Assembly (NCBI RefSeq): GCF_900187305.1
Contig: NZ_LT906434.1
Coordinates: forward strand, 806,001 to 870,000
Reading direction: 5' to 3'
DNA length: 64,000 nucleotides
Source: Neisseria zoodegmatis
GTDB lineage: Bacteria; Pseudomonadota; Gammaproteobacteria; Burkholderiales; Neisseriaceae
Shown here piece after piece: positions 9,369 to 18,651 of this stretch. Every line of letters starts with the position of its first letter. Position 1 is the stretch's first letter. A program made the position numbers and the translations under genes. A model generated the notes under the pieces. That model was not told the DNA's origin and ran no database searches. It saw only the letters and a list, made by a program, of their open reading frames with translations.

Positions 9369-11786
9369 TTAAAGGTTGTCTTTCTGAGCCAAAATCTTAC
9401 GGCTGCCGCCGACATCTGCGGGCGAAACCACACCGGCATCTTCCAATGCCTGCATCAGGTTGGCGGCGCGGTTATAGCCGATTCTGAGCTGGCGTTGCAG
9501 GGAAGAAATCGAGGTTTTGCGGGTTTCCAATACAAATGCCACGGCTTGGTCGAAGAGTTCGTCGCTGTTGGCATTGGGGTTGACGATATTGGTGGTTTCC
9601 AACGCCGCCTCGCCGCTGAGCAGGCCTTCGATATAGTCGGCCGGGGCTTGGCGTTTGACGTGGGCGACAATCTGGTGGACTTCGTCGTCGGATACGAATG
9701 CGCCTTGCAGACGGGTCGGCTCGGCGTTGCCGGGTTGCAGGAACAGCGAATCGCCGTATTTCAGCAGTTCGTCGGCACCCATTTGGTCGAGAATGGTGCG
9801 GCTGTCGATTTTGCTTTGCACGGTAAACGCCATGCGGGTGGGAATGTTGGCTTTAATCAGGCCGGTAACCACGTCCACGCTCGGGCGTTGGGTGGCGACA
9901 ATCATGTGGATGCCTGCGGCGCGGGCTTTTTGGGCGAGGCGGGCGATTTGCTGCTCGACGGCTTTGCGTTCGGTCATCATCAGGTCGGCCAATTCGTCGA
10001 TTACCACCACAATCATCGGCAGTTTGTCTAACGGTTCGGGGTCGTCGGGATTAAGGCTGAACGGGTTGAGCAGCGGTTTGCCCGCTTCTTTGGCATCGGC
10101 CACTTTTTTGTTGAAGCTCTCGATATTGCGCACACCGGCGTGCGAAAGCAGGCGGTAGCGTTTTTCCATCTCGGCCACGCACCAGTTGAGCGCTTGACCG
10201 GCTTCGCGCATATCGGTTACCACGGGGCAGAGCAGGTGGGGGATACCGTCGTAAATGCTCAATTCCAGCATTTTCGGGTCGATCATGATAAAGCGCACTT
10301 CTTCAGGCGTGGCTTTAAACAGAATCGACAGAATCATGGCGTTCACACCTACCGATTTACCCGAACCGGTCATGCCGCCGACCAATAAATGCGGCATTTT
10401 CGCCAAATCGCCGACCACGGGAATGCCGGCGATGTCTTTACCCAGCGCGACGGTGAGCTTGGATTTGGCATCGGTAAACACGGGCGACGAGAGGATTTCG
10501 CTCAACATTACGTCTTGGCGGCGTTCGTTGGGCAGCTCGATACCCATGGTATTTTTGCCGGCAATGGTTTCGACAATCCGCACGGCCTGTAAAGACATCG
10601 AACGTGCCAAGTCTTTGGAAAGGTTGACAATCTGGCTGCCTTTCACGCCTTGGGCCGGTTCGATTTCAAAACGGGTAATCACCGGGCCGGACGTAGCGGA
10701 AACCACTTGCGCGCCGATGCCGAATTCCGCCAGCTTGGCTTCGATGCGTTCGGCGGTTTGTTGCAGCTTGTCGGGATTGACCACCGGCGGCTCGCCTTGC
10801 GGCAGGCGCAGCAGGTGCAGCGAAGGCTTGGTGTATTCGCCGCTGTGCTGGTGTTCGGCCGCTTCGCCTTTTTCGTCAAACAAAGCGGGCTGGACGGGCG
10901 CGGGCGGGGCGACCGATACGGGAACGGCTTTGCGGTTGCTGCTGGTGCCTTCGATTTGCTCTACCGGCTCGGCGGTGATGTTTTTCGCTTCACGCACCAT
11001 GCGGCGGGTGGTTTTGGCATCGGGCAGGTCTTTGATGTATTTGTGCTCTTTGCGGGTGAGCTTCATCCAAAACCATTCCAGTTTTGCACCGGTTTTTTCA
11101 AGGATGTCCAACCACGAAACTTGTGCCAACAGCGATAAGGCCAGCAGCAAAACCACCAGCATAATCAGCAGGCTGCCCGATGTGCCCAGCAACCAGCTCA
11201 AGCCTTTGGCGGCGAATGAACCGATCAGGCCGCCGGCACCGACGGGTAAAGATTCGTCGAGACGGTTTTGGAACGAAAACACTTCCAATATGGGGCCGCA
11301 CAGCAGCAGTATGCCCAAAGCCGCAGCCGCAATCATGTAATTGTAGGGTTTGCGTTCGGGGGTGTGCAGCGGGCGGAAATTTTTATACAGCAAAACGCTG
11401 GCGGCGACAATCCACCACCAAATGGATAAGCCGAAGAGGTAGTAGCCGATGTCGGCAAGGTAAGCGCCGAAGAGGCCGCCGAGGTTGTGCACGTCGTCGG
11501 AAGGTGGCACGCTGCGCGACCAAGCGGGGTCGTCCATCGTGAAGCTGGCCAAAGACAAAGTGATGTAAACGGTTGCCAGCAGGCCGAGCAGCCAAAAGGT
11601 GTCGTTGATGAGGTTGACGACATGCTGCGGGCGTTTTTTGGCGGCATTGTTTTTGGTAACACCTTTCGCACGGCGCGGCGGCTTGCTTTGGCGAAGCTCG
11701 CGCCGTTCGTTTTCAGACGGCCTCGTCGTGCGGGTGTTGGATTTTGCTGCGGGTTTTTCGGTGGTTTTCGGGGATTTTGTAGCCAT
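9369..11786 (-). CDS. ftsK: DNA translocase FtsK
   Basis: This 805-residue, septum-located DNA pump couples chromosome dimer resolution and terminus segregation to division. After a basic N-terminus there are four to five membrane segments (residues about 62-225), a linker rich in charged residues and prolines, then the RecA-like motor. Walker A is GMTGSGKS (471-478), with [22 protein letters not shown] following Walker B. The C-terminal gamma winged-helix domain ([26 protein letters not shown]) is present. The start [11 protein letters not shown] at 11786 is preferred; 16 upstream in-frame residues look non-coding. An AG-DUS lies within the 5' coding part. Confidence 0.96.
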   Translation of the reverse strand: MATKSPKTTEKPAAKSNTRTTRPSENERRELRQSKPPRRAKGVTKNNAAKKRPQHVVNLINDTFWLLGLLATVYITLSLASFTMDDPAWSRSVPPSDDVHNLGGLFGAYLADIGYYLFGLSIWWWIVAASVLLYKNFRPLHTPERKPYNYMIAAAALGILLLCGPILEVFSFQNRLDESLPVGAGGLIGSFAAKGLSWLLGTSGSLLIMLVVLLLALSLLAQVSWLDILEKTGAKLEWFWMKLTRKEHKYIKDLPDAKTTRRMVREAKNITAEPVEQIEGTSSNRKAVPVSVAPPAPVQPALFDEKGEAAEHQHSGEYTKPSLHLLRLPQGEPPVVNPDKLQQTAERIEAKLAEFGIGAQVVSATSGPVITRFEIEPAQGVKGSQIVNLSKDLARSMSLQAVRIVETIAGKNTMGIELPNERRQDVMLSEILSSPVFTDAKSKLTVALGKDIAGIPVVGDLAKMPHLLVGGMTGSGKSVGVNAMILSILFKATPEEVRFIMIDPKMLELSIYDGIPHLLCPVVTDMREAGQALNWCVAEMEKRYRLLSHAGVRNIESFNKKVADAKEAGKPLLNPFSLNPDDPEPLDKLPMIVVVIDELADLMMTERKAVEQQIARLAQKARAAGIHMIVATQRPSVDVVTGLIKANIPTRMAFTVQSKIDSRTILDQMGADELLKYGDSLFLQPGNAEPTRLQGAFVSDDEVHQIVAHVKRQAPADYIEGLLSGEAALETTNIVNPNANSDELFDQAVAFVLETRKTSISSLQRQLRIGYNRAANLMQALEDAGVVSPADVGGSRKILAQKDNL

Positions 11787-12012
11787 AAACAATCGTATCT
11801 GGAGGCCGTCTGAAAGCAGGCTGTGAGCTGCCAAAAGATTCAGCGCGGCGGCAAAATGCAGTTTGACCGCCTCAATGCAGATTAAGTTTACCGATGGGGT
11901 GCATCAACTGCGGCGGCGGTGCGGAAAAAGCGAAATTATACAATAGATATGCTGTATGAAGGGCGGGATGGAAGTGTGCGGCGGGAAGAGGGGAAAAGCG
12001 GTTTCAGACGGC

Positions 12013-12159
12013 CTGAGACCTTTGCAAAACCCTCATCTGCGGCGCATTTCTGCGTTGTGCGCTGCTCGCTCGTTTGCCTATCTGTATGATATGTCTGCGC
12101 TCGCTGTGCTGCTACGCCTTGAACTGCATCCACATCTGAGGGTTTTGCAAAGGTCTCAG
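12013..12159. repeat. 147-base MITE-like element with perfect 23-base terminal inverted repeats
   Basis: The ends read CTGAGACCTTTGCAAAAC... and are perfect inverted repeats (12013-12035 and 12137-12159). The inside (about 100 bases, rich in TGCGCTGCTCGCTCG) has no coding frame of note. Size and structure fit a miniature inverted-repeat element. From memory, ends of the type GAGACCTTTGCAAAA are common in Neisseria genomes as ends of IS5-type elements, which I cannot check here. It fills part of the 501-base gap between ftsK and the DUF302 gene. Confidence 0.7.
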
Positions 12160-12236
12160 CCTGTGGCTTGGATGCGTCTTTTGTGATGCGGAATATCCGG
12201 CGTCGGCTGTGTGTGCAGATTTCAATTGCCAATATT

Positions 12237-12274
12237 AAAACAGCCGTATGCGGTGTTTGGCATACGGCTGTTTT
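12237..12274 (-). terminator. terminator of the DUF302 lipoprotein gene
   Basis: AAAACAGCCGTATG and its reverse complement CATACGGCTGTTTT are separated by 10 bases, with T runs on both strands. It lies 14 bases after the stop codon on the minus strand. Confidence 0.85.
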
Positions 12275-12287
12275 GGTCATGCGGAGT

Positions 12288-12788
12288 TTATTCGGTTACG
12301 GTTTTGCGGATCAGTTTTTCCGCGTTGGCGAGCGTATTTTCCACTTCGCTAAACTCAATGCGGCTGCCTTTGACCAAAGCGCGGGTGTCGTTGAACACCA
12401 CTTTCACATTGCCGTCGGTTTCGGTAACCAGCACGCGCAAGGGCAGGCGCAGGGCGAATTCGGGGTCTTTAACCATCAGGGGCGTACCGGCTTTCGGTGT
12501 GCCGAAGATGATGACTTTGGCCGGCTGCATGGTCAAACCGTTGTCACGCGCGGCGGCCTGGTGATCGATAACGGCAAATACGGTCATGCCTTTTTGCTTG
12601 ATGGTGTTTTCAAGACGGCTGACGGTATCGTTGAAACTGTATTTGCTGGAAACGGTATGGGTGCTTTGCATAGTGTGTTTGCCGTGATGATGGTGGTTAC
12701 GGCCGCCGTGGTGCGGTGTTTGGGCGCAGGCGGCAAGCGCTGCGGCGGCGAGGAGTGAGAGGGCGGTTTTTTGCAAATAGTTCATCAT
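12288..12788 (-). CDS. DUF302 lipoprotein with a His-rich linker
   Basis: The 166-residue protein has a lipoprotein signal peptide with lipobox LAAC (lipid Cys 21). A short His-rich linker follows (HHGGRNHHHHGKH, residues ~26-38). The rest is a DUF302 domain (SFNDTVSRLENTIKQKGMTVFAVIDHQAAA, KVIIFGTPKAGTPLMVKDPEFALRLPLRVLV). DUF302 proteins are small alpha/beta proteins of unknown function, often near redox genes. Ribosome-binding site AAGGA precedes the ATG. The His stretch directly after a lipidated Cys repeats the layout of the MliC-type lipoprotein at 2035-2439. Confidence 0.87.
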   Translation of the reverse strand: MMNYLQKTALSLLAAAALAACAQTPHHGGRNHHHHGKHTMQSTHTVSSKYSFNDTVSRLENTIKQKGMTVFAVIDHQAAARDNGLTMQPAKVIIFGTPKAGTPLMVKDPEFALRLPLRVLVTETDGNVKVVFNDTRALVKGSRIEFSEVENTLANAEKLIRKTVTE

Positions 12789-12966
12789 GGATTCCTTTTT
12801 AGATCGGGTTGGAAGCGGTAGGCGGGCGGCAATTTAATGACCGGCAAACCGCATACATAAAGGATACGGGTTGAAGGATACGGGTTGTTTGGCAAGATAT
12901 TAAACGGTTTGCCCGATATTGTGTATCTAAAAACAATTAGGCCGAAGCATGGCAGGGCAGATGGTA

Positions 12967-13008
12967 TTCAGACGGCCTAAACCGTGTGTATCGATTAGGC
13001 CGTCTGAA
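12967..13008 (-). terminator. possible DUS terminator after the CMD gene
   Basis: Inverted DUS arms of 14 bases (12967-12980 and 12995-13008) with a 14-base loop lie downstream of the minus-strand CMD-family gene. No strong T run follows on that strand, so termination is uncertain. Confidence 0.45.
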
Positions 13009-13055
13009 AAGGCAGTGTGCAGTTTGGGTGTTTTTAGTTAGGAAATTCGAGTAAA

Positions 13056-13391
13056 TCAGCGTTGGGTTTCAACTGCCTCCAGCGCGCGCAGAGCGTAAGT
13101 GTAGGCGGCTCCGGCGTTGAGCGAGATGGCGGTAGCCAATGCACCGGCGATTTCGCTTTCGGTTGCACCTGCCTGAACGGCTTTCTCGGCATGAACGCTG
13201 ATGCAGCTTTCGCAACGGGTCGTGATGGCAACGGCAATGGCGATCAGTTCGCGGGTTTTTTCGTCTAAAGCTTCCGCTGCGGCAGCCTGCTCCAGCGAAC
13301 CGTAGGCTTGCAGCATTTTAGGATGGGATTTGCCTAAAGCGGCAAACGATTGTTTAACGTGTGCAGTATGTTCGGGCCAATTTTGAAACAT
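13056..13391 (-). CDS. carboxymuconolactone decarboxylase (CMD/AhpD-like) family protein
   Basis: The 111-residue, single-domain protein has the redox motif CESCISVH (Cys 60, Cys 63, His 67), as in AhpD-like peroxidase-linked CMD proteins. The conserved EKTRELIAIAVAITTRC segment precedes the motif. Such proteins are cytoplasmic trimers or hexamers with alkylhydroperoxide reductase-like or decarboxylase activity; the two Cys favour the redox role. A strong ribosome-binding site (CAGGAGG) precedes the ATG. The gene is divergent from an MtrA-like AraC regulator 122 bases away, which suggests that regulator controls it. Confidence 0.9.
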   Translation of the reverse strand: MFQNWPEHTAHVKQSFAALGKSHPKMLQAYGSLEQAAAAEALDEKTRELIAIAVAITTRCESCISVHAEKAVQAGATESEIAGALATAISLNAGAAYTYALRALEAVETQR

Positions 13392-13470
13392 GGTTTTGCC
13401 TCCTGTTTTGTGAATGAGTTTGGGTGGTTTGTGTTGTGTGTGTTTGGGAGAAGCTTATTTTACGGAAAAT

Positions 13471-13485
13471 AGATTAGAATAATCT
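13471..13485. promoter_or_regulatory. candidate operator between the CMD gene and the AraC regulator
   Basis: AGATTAgaaTAATCT is a perfect 6-3-6 interrupted palindrome 28 bases upstream of the regulator start, inside the divergent promoter region. It could bind a regulator or be part of a promoter. Inferred from symmetry and place only. Confidence 0.4.
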
Positions 13486-13513
13486 GCAAATCGTCTCAAA
13501 TTTTAGTGTAAAA

Positions 13514-14437
13514 ATGGATATTCTCGATAAATTGGTCGAATTGGCGCAAATCACGGGCAGCGTAAACGTGCAGTGCCGTTTTCAGGAAAACTGGTATGTG
13601 AGGCAGGAGCCGAAGCGGACGCAGGGTGTGGCGCATATCATAACCGGCGGGGAAGGCTATCTGAAAATCGACGGTGAAGAAGAAATCCGCTTATTGAAAG
13701 CGGGAGATGTGGTTTTCTTTCCCCGTATTGTCGGACACGTGATCAGCAGCAGGGAGGCTTGCGATAATGTGGACGATGCCCCCGATTGGGAGCAAAGCGG
13801 GGTGTTTACGCTGAAAAAACGTGGCGCTCAAGGCAAAGCGTTGAATATGTTTTGCGCCCTTTTTGAATACGACCGCAAAGCAGACCTTATCGACAGCCTG
13901 CCCGAAACTGTGCATGTGGGTATGGCGCATACTGCGCTGGATTCGCTGGTCGGCATGTTGAAATACGAAGCGGAGCAGGCGGAAAAAGGTTCGGCAACGG
14001 TGGTTAACGCTTTATCTTCGGTGCTGCTGGTTTTGCTGATGCGTACCTATTTGAATCAGGAAGAGAAAACCATTCACATCGGCACGCTCAATGGCTGGTA
14101 TCACCCGCGTCTGCGCGGCGTAGTGCAGGCAGTGCTGGCGGCTCCTGAAAAAGCGTGGAGCATTCAGGATATGGTGAGCGTGGTCAATGTATCGAGAGCG
14201 CAGTTGATGCGCTTGTTTAAGCAGCAAATCGGCGTCAGCCCCCATGCTTTTGTCAATAGTATCCGCTTGCAGCAGGCGGCCGTGTTGTTGAAACGTTCGG
14301 CAGATTCGATATTGTCTGTGGCATTGTCGGTAGGGTTTCAGTCGGAAACGCATTTCGGTAAAGTGTTTAAAAAACAATACGGCATCTCTCCGGGGCAATA
14401 CAGAAAAGACGGCAATCAGTTGGAAAGTGAAGTGTGA
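13514..14437 (+). CDS. AraC-family transcriptional regulator, MtrA-like
   Basis: The 307-residue protein has an N-terminal cupin sensor (VAHIITGGEGYLKIDGEEEIRLLKAGDVVFFPR) and a C-terminal AraC-type double helix-turn-helix (SIQDMVSVVNVSRAQLMRLFKQQIGVSPHAFVNSIRLQQAAVLL, then ILSVALSVGFQSETHFGKVFKKQYGISPGQYRK). The beginning MDILDKLVELAQITGSVNVQC and the C-terminus strongly resemble Neisseria MtrA, the activator of the mtrCDE efflux pump in response to fatty acids and detergents. No pump genes are nearby, so it may be a paralog; the divergent CMD-family gene is the most likely target. Function is by similarity from memory. Confidence 0.88.
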   Translation: MDILDKLVELAQITGSVNVQCRFQENWYVRQEPKRTQGVAHIITGGEGYLKIDGEEEIRLLKAGDVVFFPRIVGHVISSREACDNVDDAPDWEQSGVFTLKKRGAQGKALNMFCALFEYDRKADLIDSLPETVHVGMAHTALDSLVGMLKYEAEQAEKGSATVVNALSSVLLVLLMRTYLNQEEKTIHIGTLNGWYHPRLRGVVQAVLAAPEKAWSIQDMVSVVNVSRAQLMRLFKQQIGVSPHAFVNSIRLQQAAVLLKRSADSILSVALSVGFQSETHFGKVFKKQYGISPGQYRKDGNQLESEV

Positions 14438-14466
14438 AACCGCAGGCAGTTTCAGAAGCCCAAAGA

Positions 14467-14493
14467 AAAACGGCTGCATCGTGCAGCCGTTTT
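14467..14493. terminator. bidirectional terminator
   Basis: AAAACGGCTGCA-TCG-TGCAGCCGTTTT is a perfect 12-base-pair hairpin with A/T flanks on both sides, between the convergent AraC-type and solute-binding genes. Confidence 0.9.
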
Positions 14494-14528
14494 ATATTGC
14501 TCAATAGCAAAGATACGAAACGTAGGAA

Positions 14529-15680
14529 TTAGTTGGAACCTACTTTAATTTTCTGCCACAAGCTTACGGTCAGTTTTTTCGCATCGTTATCCATTTGCGG
14601 CATGACGAAGCCGTTTTTCACATCATCCGCATTCGGGAAGATCGAGCGGGTGGCTACCAAAGCCGGATCCATTTTCTCGCGGGCAGGAAGGCTGGCCGGT
14701 GCGAAAGTAACCGCATTGCCGTTTTTCGCAGCGATTTCGGGATCCAGTGTGTAATTGATGTATTTGTGGGCGTTGGCCACGTTTTTGGCGTCGGCAGGAA
14801 TCAACCAAGATTCAATCCAAAAGCCCATGCCTTTTGGGGTGAGCACTTCGATGCCTACGTTGTTTTTCACTTCTTCCGAACGTGCTTTCGCCATGTTCAA
14901 ATCACCGCCGTTACCGGCTGCCAAGCATACGTCGCCGCGAGCCAACTCGTCGATAACCGAGGGGCTGAAACGTTTCACGTCGGGGCGGATGGCTTGCAAA
15001 GTCGCTGCGGCGGCTTTGATGTCGTCCGCGCTGGTGCCTTTCGGGTCTTTACCCAAGTAGTTCAACACGATGGGGAACATTTCGCTCGGAGTATCCCACA
15101 AAGCGATGCCGCAAGATTTCAGTTTGTTGGTGTATTCGGGTTTGAACAGCAAGTCCCAGCTGTTTTTGGGCAATTGGCCGCCCAACACTTCTTTGCCTTT
15201 GGCAGTAATGGCCAAAGTGTTTACACCGGAGAAATAGGGTACGGCGTATTCGTTGCCCGGGTCGGCGGTTTCCAACATTTTCAGCATGTCGGGATCGATG
15301 TTTTTGTAGTTCGGAATCAAATCCTTGTGGATTTTTTGGTAAGCACCGGCCTGAATTTGACGCGGCAGGAAGGCGATGCCCGGCACTACCAAGTCGTAAC
15401 CTGATTTACCGGTTAACACTTTGGCTTCCAGTGCTTCATTGTTTTCGTAGAGGTCGTAAGTCAGCTTCAGGTTGTTGGCTTTTTTGAAGTCTTCAACCGT
15501 GCTTTCGTCCACATAGTTAGACCAGTTGTAGATGTTGAGTGTGTCGGTTGCGGGCAGGCCGGCATTGGCAGCAGCGGCAGAGCCTGCATCTGCTTGAGGT
15601 TGGGCGGGTTTCTGCTCGCTTTGTCCGCCGCAGGCTGCCAGTGAGAAGGCGGCAATAACGGCTAATACTGATTTTTTCAT
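14529..15680 (-). CDS. polyamine ABC transporter substrate-binding lipoprotein (PotD/PotF type)
   Basis: The 383-residue protein has a lipobox LAAC (Cys 17), then an Ala/Gln-rich tether and a periplasmic binding domain. It starts with DTLNIYNWSNYVDESTVEDFKK, the hallmark of spermidine/putrescine binders. DLVVPGIAFLPRQIQAGAYQKI and GFWIESWLIPADAKNVANAHKYINYTLDP are also typical. It should capture putrescine or spermidine for an inner-membrane ABC importer. No permease or ATPase gene is adjacent, as is common for the several stand-alone potD-type genes in Neisseria. PotD versus PotF specificity cannot be decided here. Confidence 0.93.
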   Translation of the reverse strand: MKKSVLAVIAAFSLAACGGQSEQKPAQPQADAGSAAAANAGLPATDTLNIYNWSNYVDESTVEDFKKANNLKLTYDLYENNEALEAKVLTGKSGYDLVVPGIAFLPRQIQAGAYQKIHKDLIPNYKNIDPDMLKMLETADPGNEYAVPYFSGVNTLAITAKGKEVLGGQLPKNSWDLLFKPEYTNKLKSCGIALWDTPSEMFPIVLNYLGKDPKGTSADDIKAAAATLQAIRPDVKRFSPSVIDELARGDVCLAAGNGGDLNMAKARSEEVKNNVGIEVLTPKGMGFWIESWLIPADAKNVANAHKYINYTLDPEIAAKNGNAVTFAPASLPAREKMDPALVATRSIFPNADDVKNGFVMPQMDNDAKKLTVSLWQKIKVGSN

Positions 15681-16090
15681 ACGGGTTGTTTTCCTGATGA
15701 AAGAGTTGAAATGAAAAAAGGCCGCAGCCCCATATAAACCCCGGCGGCGGCGCGGGGCGTATTGTAATGTAATGCTTAATAAAAATCAAAGTGATATGGC
15801 TCGAAACGCGCGGGAAGTAGGGGAGGGCTGCCGGGGTTTTGATAAAAACCTGTCTGATGTAGCATATTTATGCGTGATGTATGGCTTGCAAGATTGTTTA
15901 ATGCAATGATCTGTATGATTTTTTTGTTTGGTGATTATGCTGCTTGGCTTTTAGCTGAATCTCTAAACTGCTAAAAAGGCTGATTAACGGCTTGAGGCCG
16001 TCTGAAAACCTGCGAAGGTAAAAATCAAGTGTCGGCTTGTCGTTTTCCATCCAACTTTTCTTATTGCCATTCATAGATTTTGCGTAAAAC
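15681..16090. other. intergenic region upstream of rpsT, no gene seen
   Basis: About 400 bases between the divergent solute-binding gene and the rpsT promoter. It is AT-rich, contains one AG-DUS near 15995 and no open frame with a ribosome-binding site on either strand. Confidence 0.5.
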
Positions 16091-16092
16091 GC

Positions 16093-16121
16093 TTGCGTAT
16101 GGAGTGCTAAGTCTTTAGAAT
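16093..16121 (+). promoter_or_regulatory. likely rpsT promoter
   Basis: TTGCGT (16093-16098), 17 bases, then TAGAAT (16116-16121), 49 bases before the rpsT start. A sigma-70-type promoter of reasonable match. Confidence 0.5.
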
Positions 16122-16169
16122 TGCGCGTTTACGAAATTAAATTTTGATTTTTATCAGGAGATATTCAAT

Positions 16170-16433
16170 ATGGCAAACAGCGCACAAGCCCGCAAGCGTG
16201 CCCGCCAGTCGGTTAAACAACGTGCCCACAACGCCAGCCAGCGTACTGCTTTCCGCACTGCGGTTAAGAAAGTTCTGAAAGCTGTCGAAGCGGGTGACAA
16301 AGCCGCTGCCCAAGCAGTATTCCAAGAGTCTGTAAAAGTTATCGACCGCATTGCCGACAAAGGCGTTTACCACAAAAACAAAGCAGCCCGCCATAAGAGC
16401 CGCCTGTCTGCAAAAATTAAAGCGTTGGCTTAA
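16170..16433 (+). CDS. rpsT: 30S ribosomal protein S20
   Basis: The 87-residue basic protein starts [21 protein letters not shown] and ends [20 protein letters not shown], which is diagnostic of S20. It binds 16S rRNA during 30S assembly. An AGGAG ribosome-binding site is present. It is monocistronic, with its own promoter and terminator. Confidence 0.98.
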   Translation: MANSAQARKRARQSVKQRAHNASQRTAFRTAVKKVLKAVEAGDKAAAQAVFQESVKVIDRIADKGVYHKNKAARHKSRLSAKIKALA

Positions 16434-16490
16434 TTCGGCAAACGGCAGCTTTTTGCCGCAGTAAGAAGCAGATGCTTGTTTATTACATTG

Positions 16491-16528
16491 AATGCCCCGG
16501 AAAGCGGTAACGGTTTCTCGGGGCATTT
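16491..16528 (+). terminator. terminator-like hairpin after rpsT
   Basis: AATGCCCCGG-AAA and TTT-CTCGGGGCATT form an imperfect stem about 57 bases after rpsT, followed by TTGC. The T run is short. Confidence 0.6.
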
Positions 16529-16663
16529 GCTTGTGTATTTCGGCGTGCATGATATGTGCCGCCGCAGCTTGTATGCAGGTCGTCTGAATTTTTAGGAAAA
16601 GCCTACAAAGCCCGTTTTCAGACGGCCTATGCGGTGAAAGCCGCCCAAACAGGTAATGAAGAG

Positions 16664-17806
16664 ATGTTGAAGAAACACGTTCTTTTGATGTCCGGCATAG
16701 CAGCGGTTGCCTCTGCACCCGTTTTTTCATCCGGTAATGAAGCGTTGCAGTGTACGTTGATACAGGACAACGCTTTGCGGCTGGCATGTTTTGATAAAGT
16801 GTATGCTGCCCAGTTCCCGCCGCAAATGCCGCCGACTCCTGCCGAGCAGCCGCCCAAATCAGTCGATTTGGTGAAAACGGTGGATCAAAGTTTGGCTAAG
16901 AAAGAGGCCGCCATTGTGTTCAGTAAGCCGGTTTCATCCGGTACGGAGCCGACCGAAACCCTGCTGGATGCCGCAGACGCTTATACGCCTCTGAGCCTGA
17001 TGTACGATTTGGATCAAAACGATGCCCGCGGTGTGCTGTCGGTGCGCGAACATAATCCGATGTACCTGTTGCCCGCATGGTATAACAGCAGCCCGAATTA
17101 CCGCCCTTCTTCCAAAACGCGCGGAGTGGCCAATGATCCGAGGGCGAGAGACCAAAAGCGTCTTGAAACCAAAATGCAGGTATCGTTTAAAACCAAGCTG
17201 ATGGAAGACGTGTTCAGCACTCGTTCCGACCTTTGGTTCGGCTATACGCAAAATGCCCATTGGCAGGTGTGGAGCCAAGGCGAAAAATCCGCTCCGTTCC
17301 GCAACAACGATTATCAGCCTGAGTTTTTCATTACCCAGCCTGTGAAAGCTGATTTGCCCGCAGGCGGCAAGCTGCGCATGGTGGGCTTGGGCTTGGTGCA
17401 TCAATCAAACGGCCAAAGCCGCCCGCTGTCGCGCTCATGGAACCGTGTGTACGGCATGGCGGGTTTGGAGTGGGGCAAGTTAACCGTAATTCCCCGCGTA
17501 TGGGTGAGAGCTTTCGACCAAAGCGGTGAAAAAGATGATAACCCCGACATTTCCGATTATATGGGCTACGGCGATTTGAAACTGCAATACCGGTTTAACG
17601 ACAAGCAAACCGTAGCCACCACCATGCGCTACAACCCCAAGACCGGCAAGGGTAGCGTTCAGGCCGATTACACATTCCCGATCAAAGGCAAGCTCAAGGC
17701 TTATGTGCAGGGATTCCACGGTTACGGAGAGAGCTTGCTCGACTATAACCACAAGCACAACAGCGTAGGCTTAGGCGTGATGTTAAACGATTGGGACGGC
17801 TTTTAA
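16664..17806 (+). CDS. pldA: outer membrane phospholipase A (OMPLA)
   Basis: This integral outer-membrane lipase hydrolyses phospholipids that reach the outer leaflet. The OMPLA catalytic triad is visible with exact family spacing: His 246 and Ser 248 in HQSNGQ and Asn 260 in SRSWNR. The C-terminal half is beta-barrel with alternating aromatic residues and ends in DWDGF (terminal Phe). The start MLKKHVLLMSGIAAVASA gives a signal peptide cleaved near residues 18-24. The long in-frame extension to 16556 would precede a signal peptide and is rejected. The 380 residues exceed the E. coli protein by an N-terminal domain (residues about 25-170) that is usual in Neisseria-type homologs. Confidence 0.92.
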   Translation: MLKKHVLLMSGIAAVASAPVFSSGNEALQCTLIQDNALRLACFDKVYAAQFPPQMPPTPAEQPPKSVDLVKTVDQSLAKKEAAIVFSKPVSSGTEPTETLLDAADAYTPLSLMYDLDQNDARGVLSVREHNPMYLLPAWYNSSPNYRPSSKTRGVANDPRARDQKRLETKMQVSFKTKLMEDVFSTRSDLWFGYTQNAHWQVWSQGEKSAPFRNNDYQPEFFITQPVKADLPAGGKLRMVGLGLVHQSNGQSRPLSRSWNRVYGMAGLEWGKLTVIPRVWVRAFDQSGEKDDNPDISDYMGYGDLKLQYRFNDKQTVATTMRYNPKTGKGSVQADYTFPIKGKLKAYVQGFHGYGESLLDYNHKHNSVGLGVMLNDWDGF

Positions 17807-17951
17807 CGCGGTTTAATGCGTGGAAGCATGATTGAAACGCGTTTTGCATTGCGAAAACCGGCGCGTATTTTATTGTGCGGCACTCGTTTATTGCAGCGCT
17901 AGCGCGTATAATGCCGCGCTTGGGCAAGATTAATTACCTGAATGGAACAGA

Positions 17952-18629
17952 ATGATGGCCAAAAATGCAACGGAAAGCGGCAAACTCGGTAAGGCATTGA
18001 AAAAATACCTGATTACCGGTGTTTTGGTGTGGCTGCCGATTGCAGTGACATTATGGGTGATTACTTATATCGTATCGGCGTCCGACCAACTGCTTAACCT
18101 ACTGCCGGCGCATTGGCAGCCCAAGCATTTTCTCGGTTTCAACATCCCCGGGTTGGGCGTGATTGTGACCATGCTGGCTCTGTTTATCACCGGCCTGTTT
18201 GGTGCGAACGTAATCGGTAAGCAGATGATTGCCGCGTGGGATCATTTGCTCGGCCGTATTCCCGTTGTGAAATCGATTTATTCCAGCGTGAAGAAAGTGT
18301 CGGAATCTTTGTTGTCCGACAACAGCCGTTCTTTCAAAACCCCCGTGCTGGTGCCTTTCCCGCAGCCCGATATTTGGACGATTGCCTTCGTATCGGGCAG
18401 TATCCCCGAATCGGTGGTGCGGCATTTGGAGGGCGAAGAATACGTTTCCGTATATGTGCCGACCACGCCGAACCCGACCGGCGGCTATTACATCATGGTT
18501 AAAAAAAGCGATATCCGCGAACTGGATATGAGCGTGGACGACGCCCTGAAATATGTGATTTCGCTCGGCATGGTGTTGCCCAACGAGCCATTTGCAAAAA
18601 ATTTACTCGAAAAGCCGATAGAAGAATAA
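17952..18629 (+). CDS. DUF502 inner-membrane protein
   Basis: The 225-residue protein has two membrane segments (YLITGVLVWLPIAVTLWVITYIV and LGVIVTMLALFITGLFGANVIG), followed by a soluble domain with IPVVKSIYSSVKKVSESL and YVPTTPNPTGGYYIMVKKSDIRELDMSVDDALKYVISLG. This is the DUF502 pattern. Function is unknown. ATGs at 17952 and 17955 are both possible. The adjacent order with aspS is a conserved arrangement I associate with Neisseria. An Ivy-like gene follows 22 bases after the stop, so the two are likely cotranscribed. Confidence 0.9.
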   Translation: MMAKNATESGKLGKALKKYLITGVLVWLPIAVTLWVITYIVSASDQLLNLLPAHWQPKHFLGFNIPGLGVIVTMLALFITGLFGANVIGKQMIAAWDHLLGRIPVVKSIYSSVKKVSESLLSDNSRSFKTPVLVPFPQPDIWTIAFVSGSIPESVVRHLEGEEYVSVYVPTTPNPTGGYYIMVKKSDIRELDMSVDDALKYVISLGMVLPNEPFAKNLLEKPIEE

Positions 18630-18651
18630 ATAATAGATAAGGTAAGGATTG

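Noticed and set aside
10255..11340. 361-codon plus-strand frame opposite ftsK
   Set aside because: Antisense to conserved FtsK motor and membrane segments; no ribosome-binding site.
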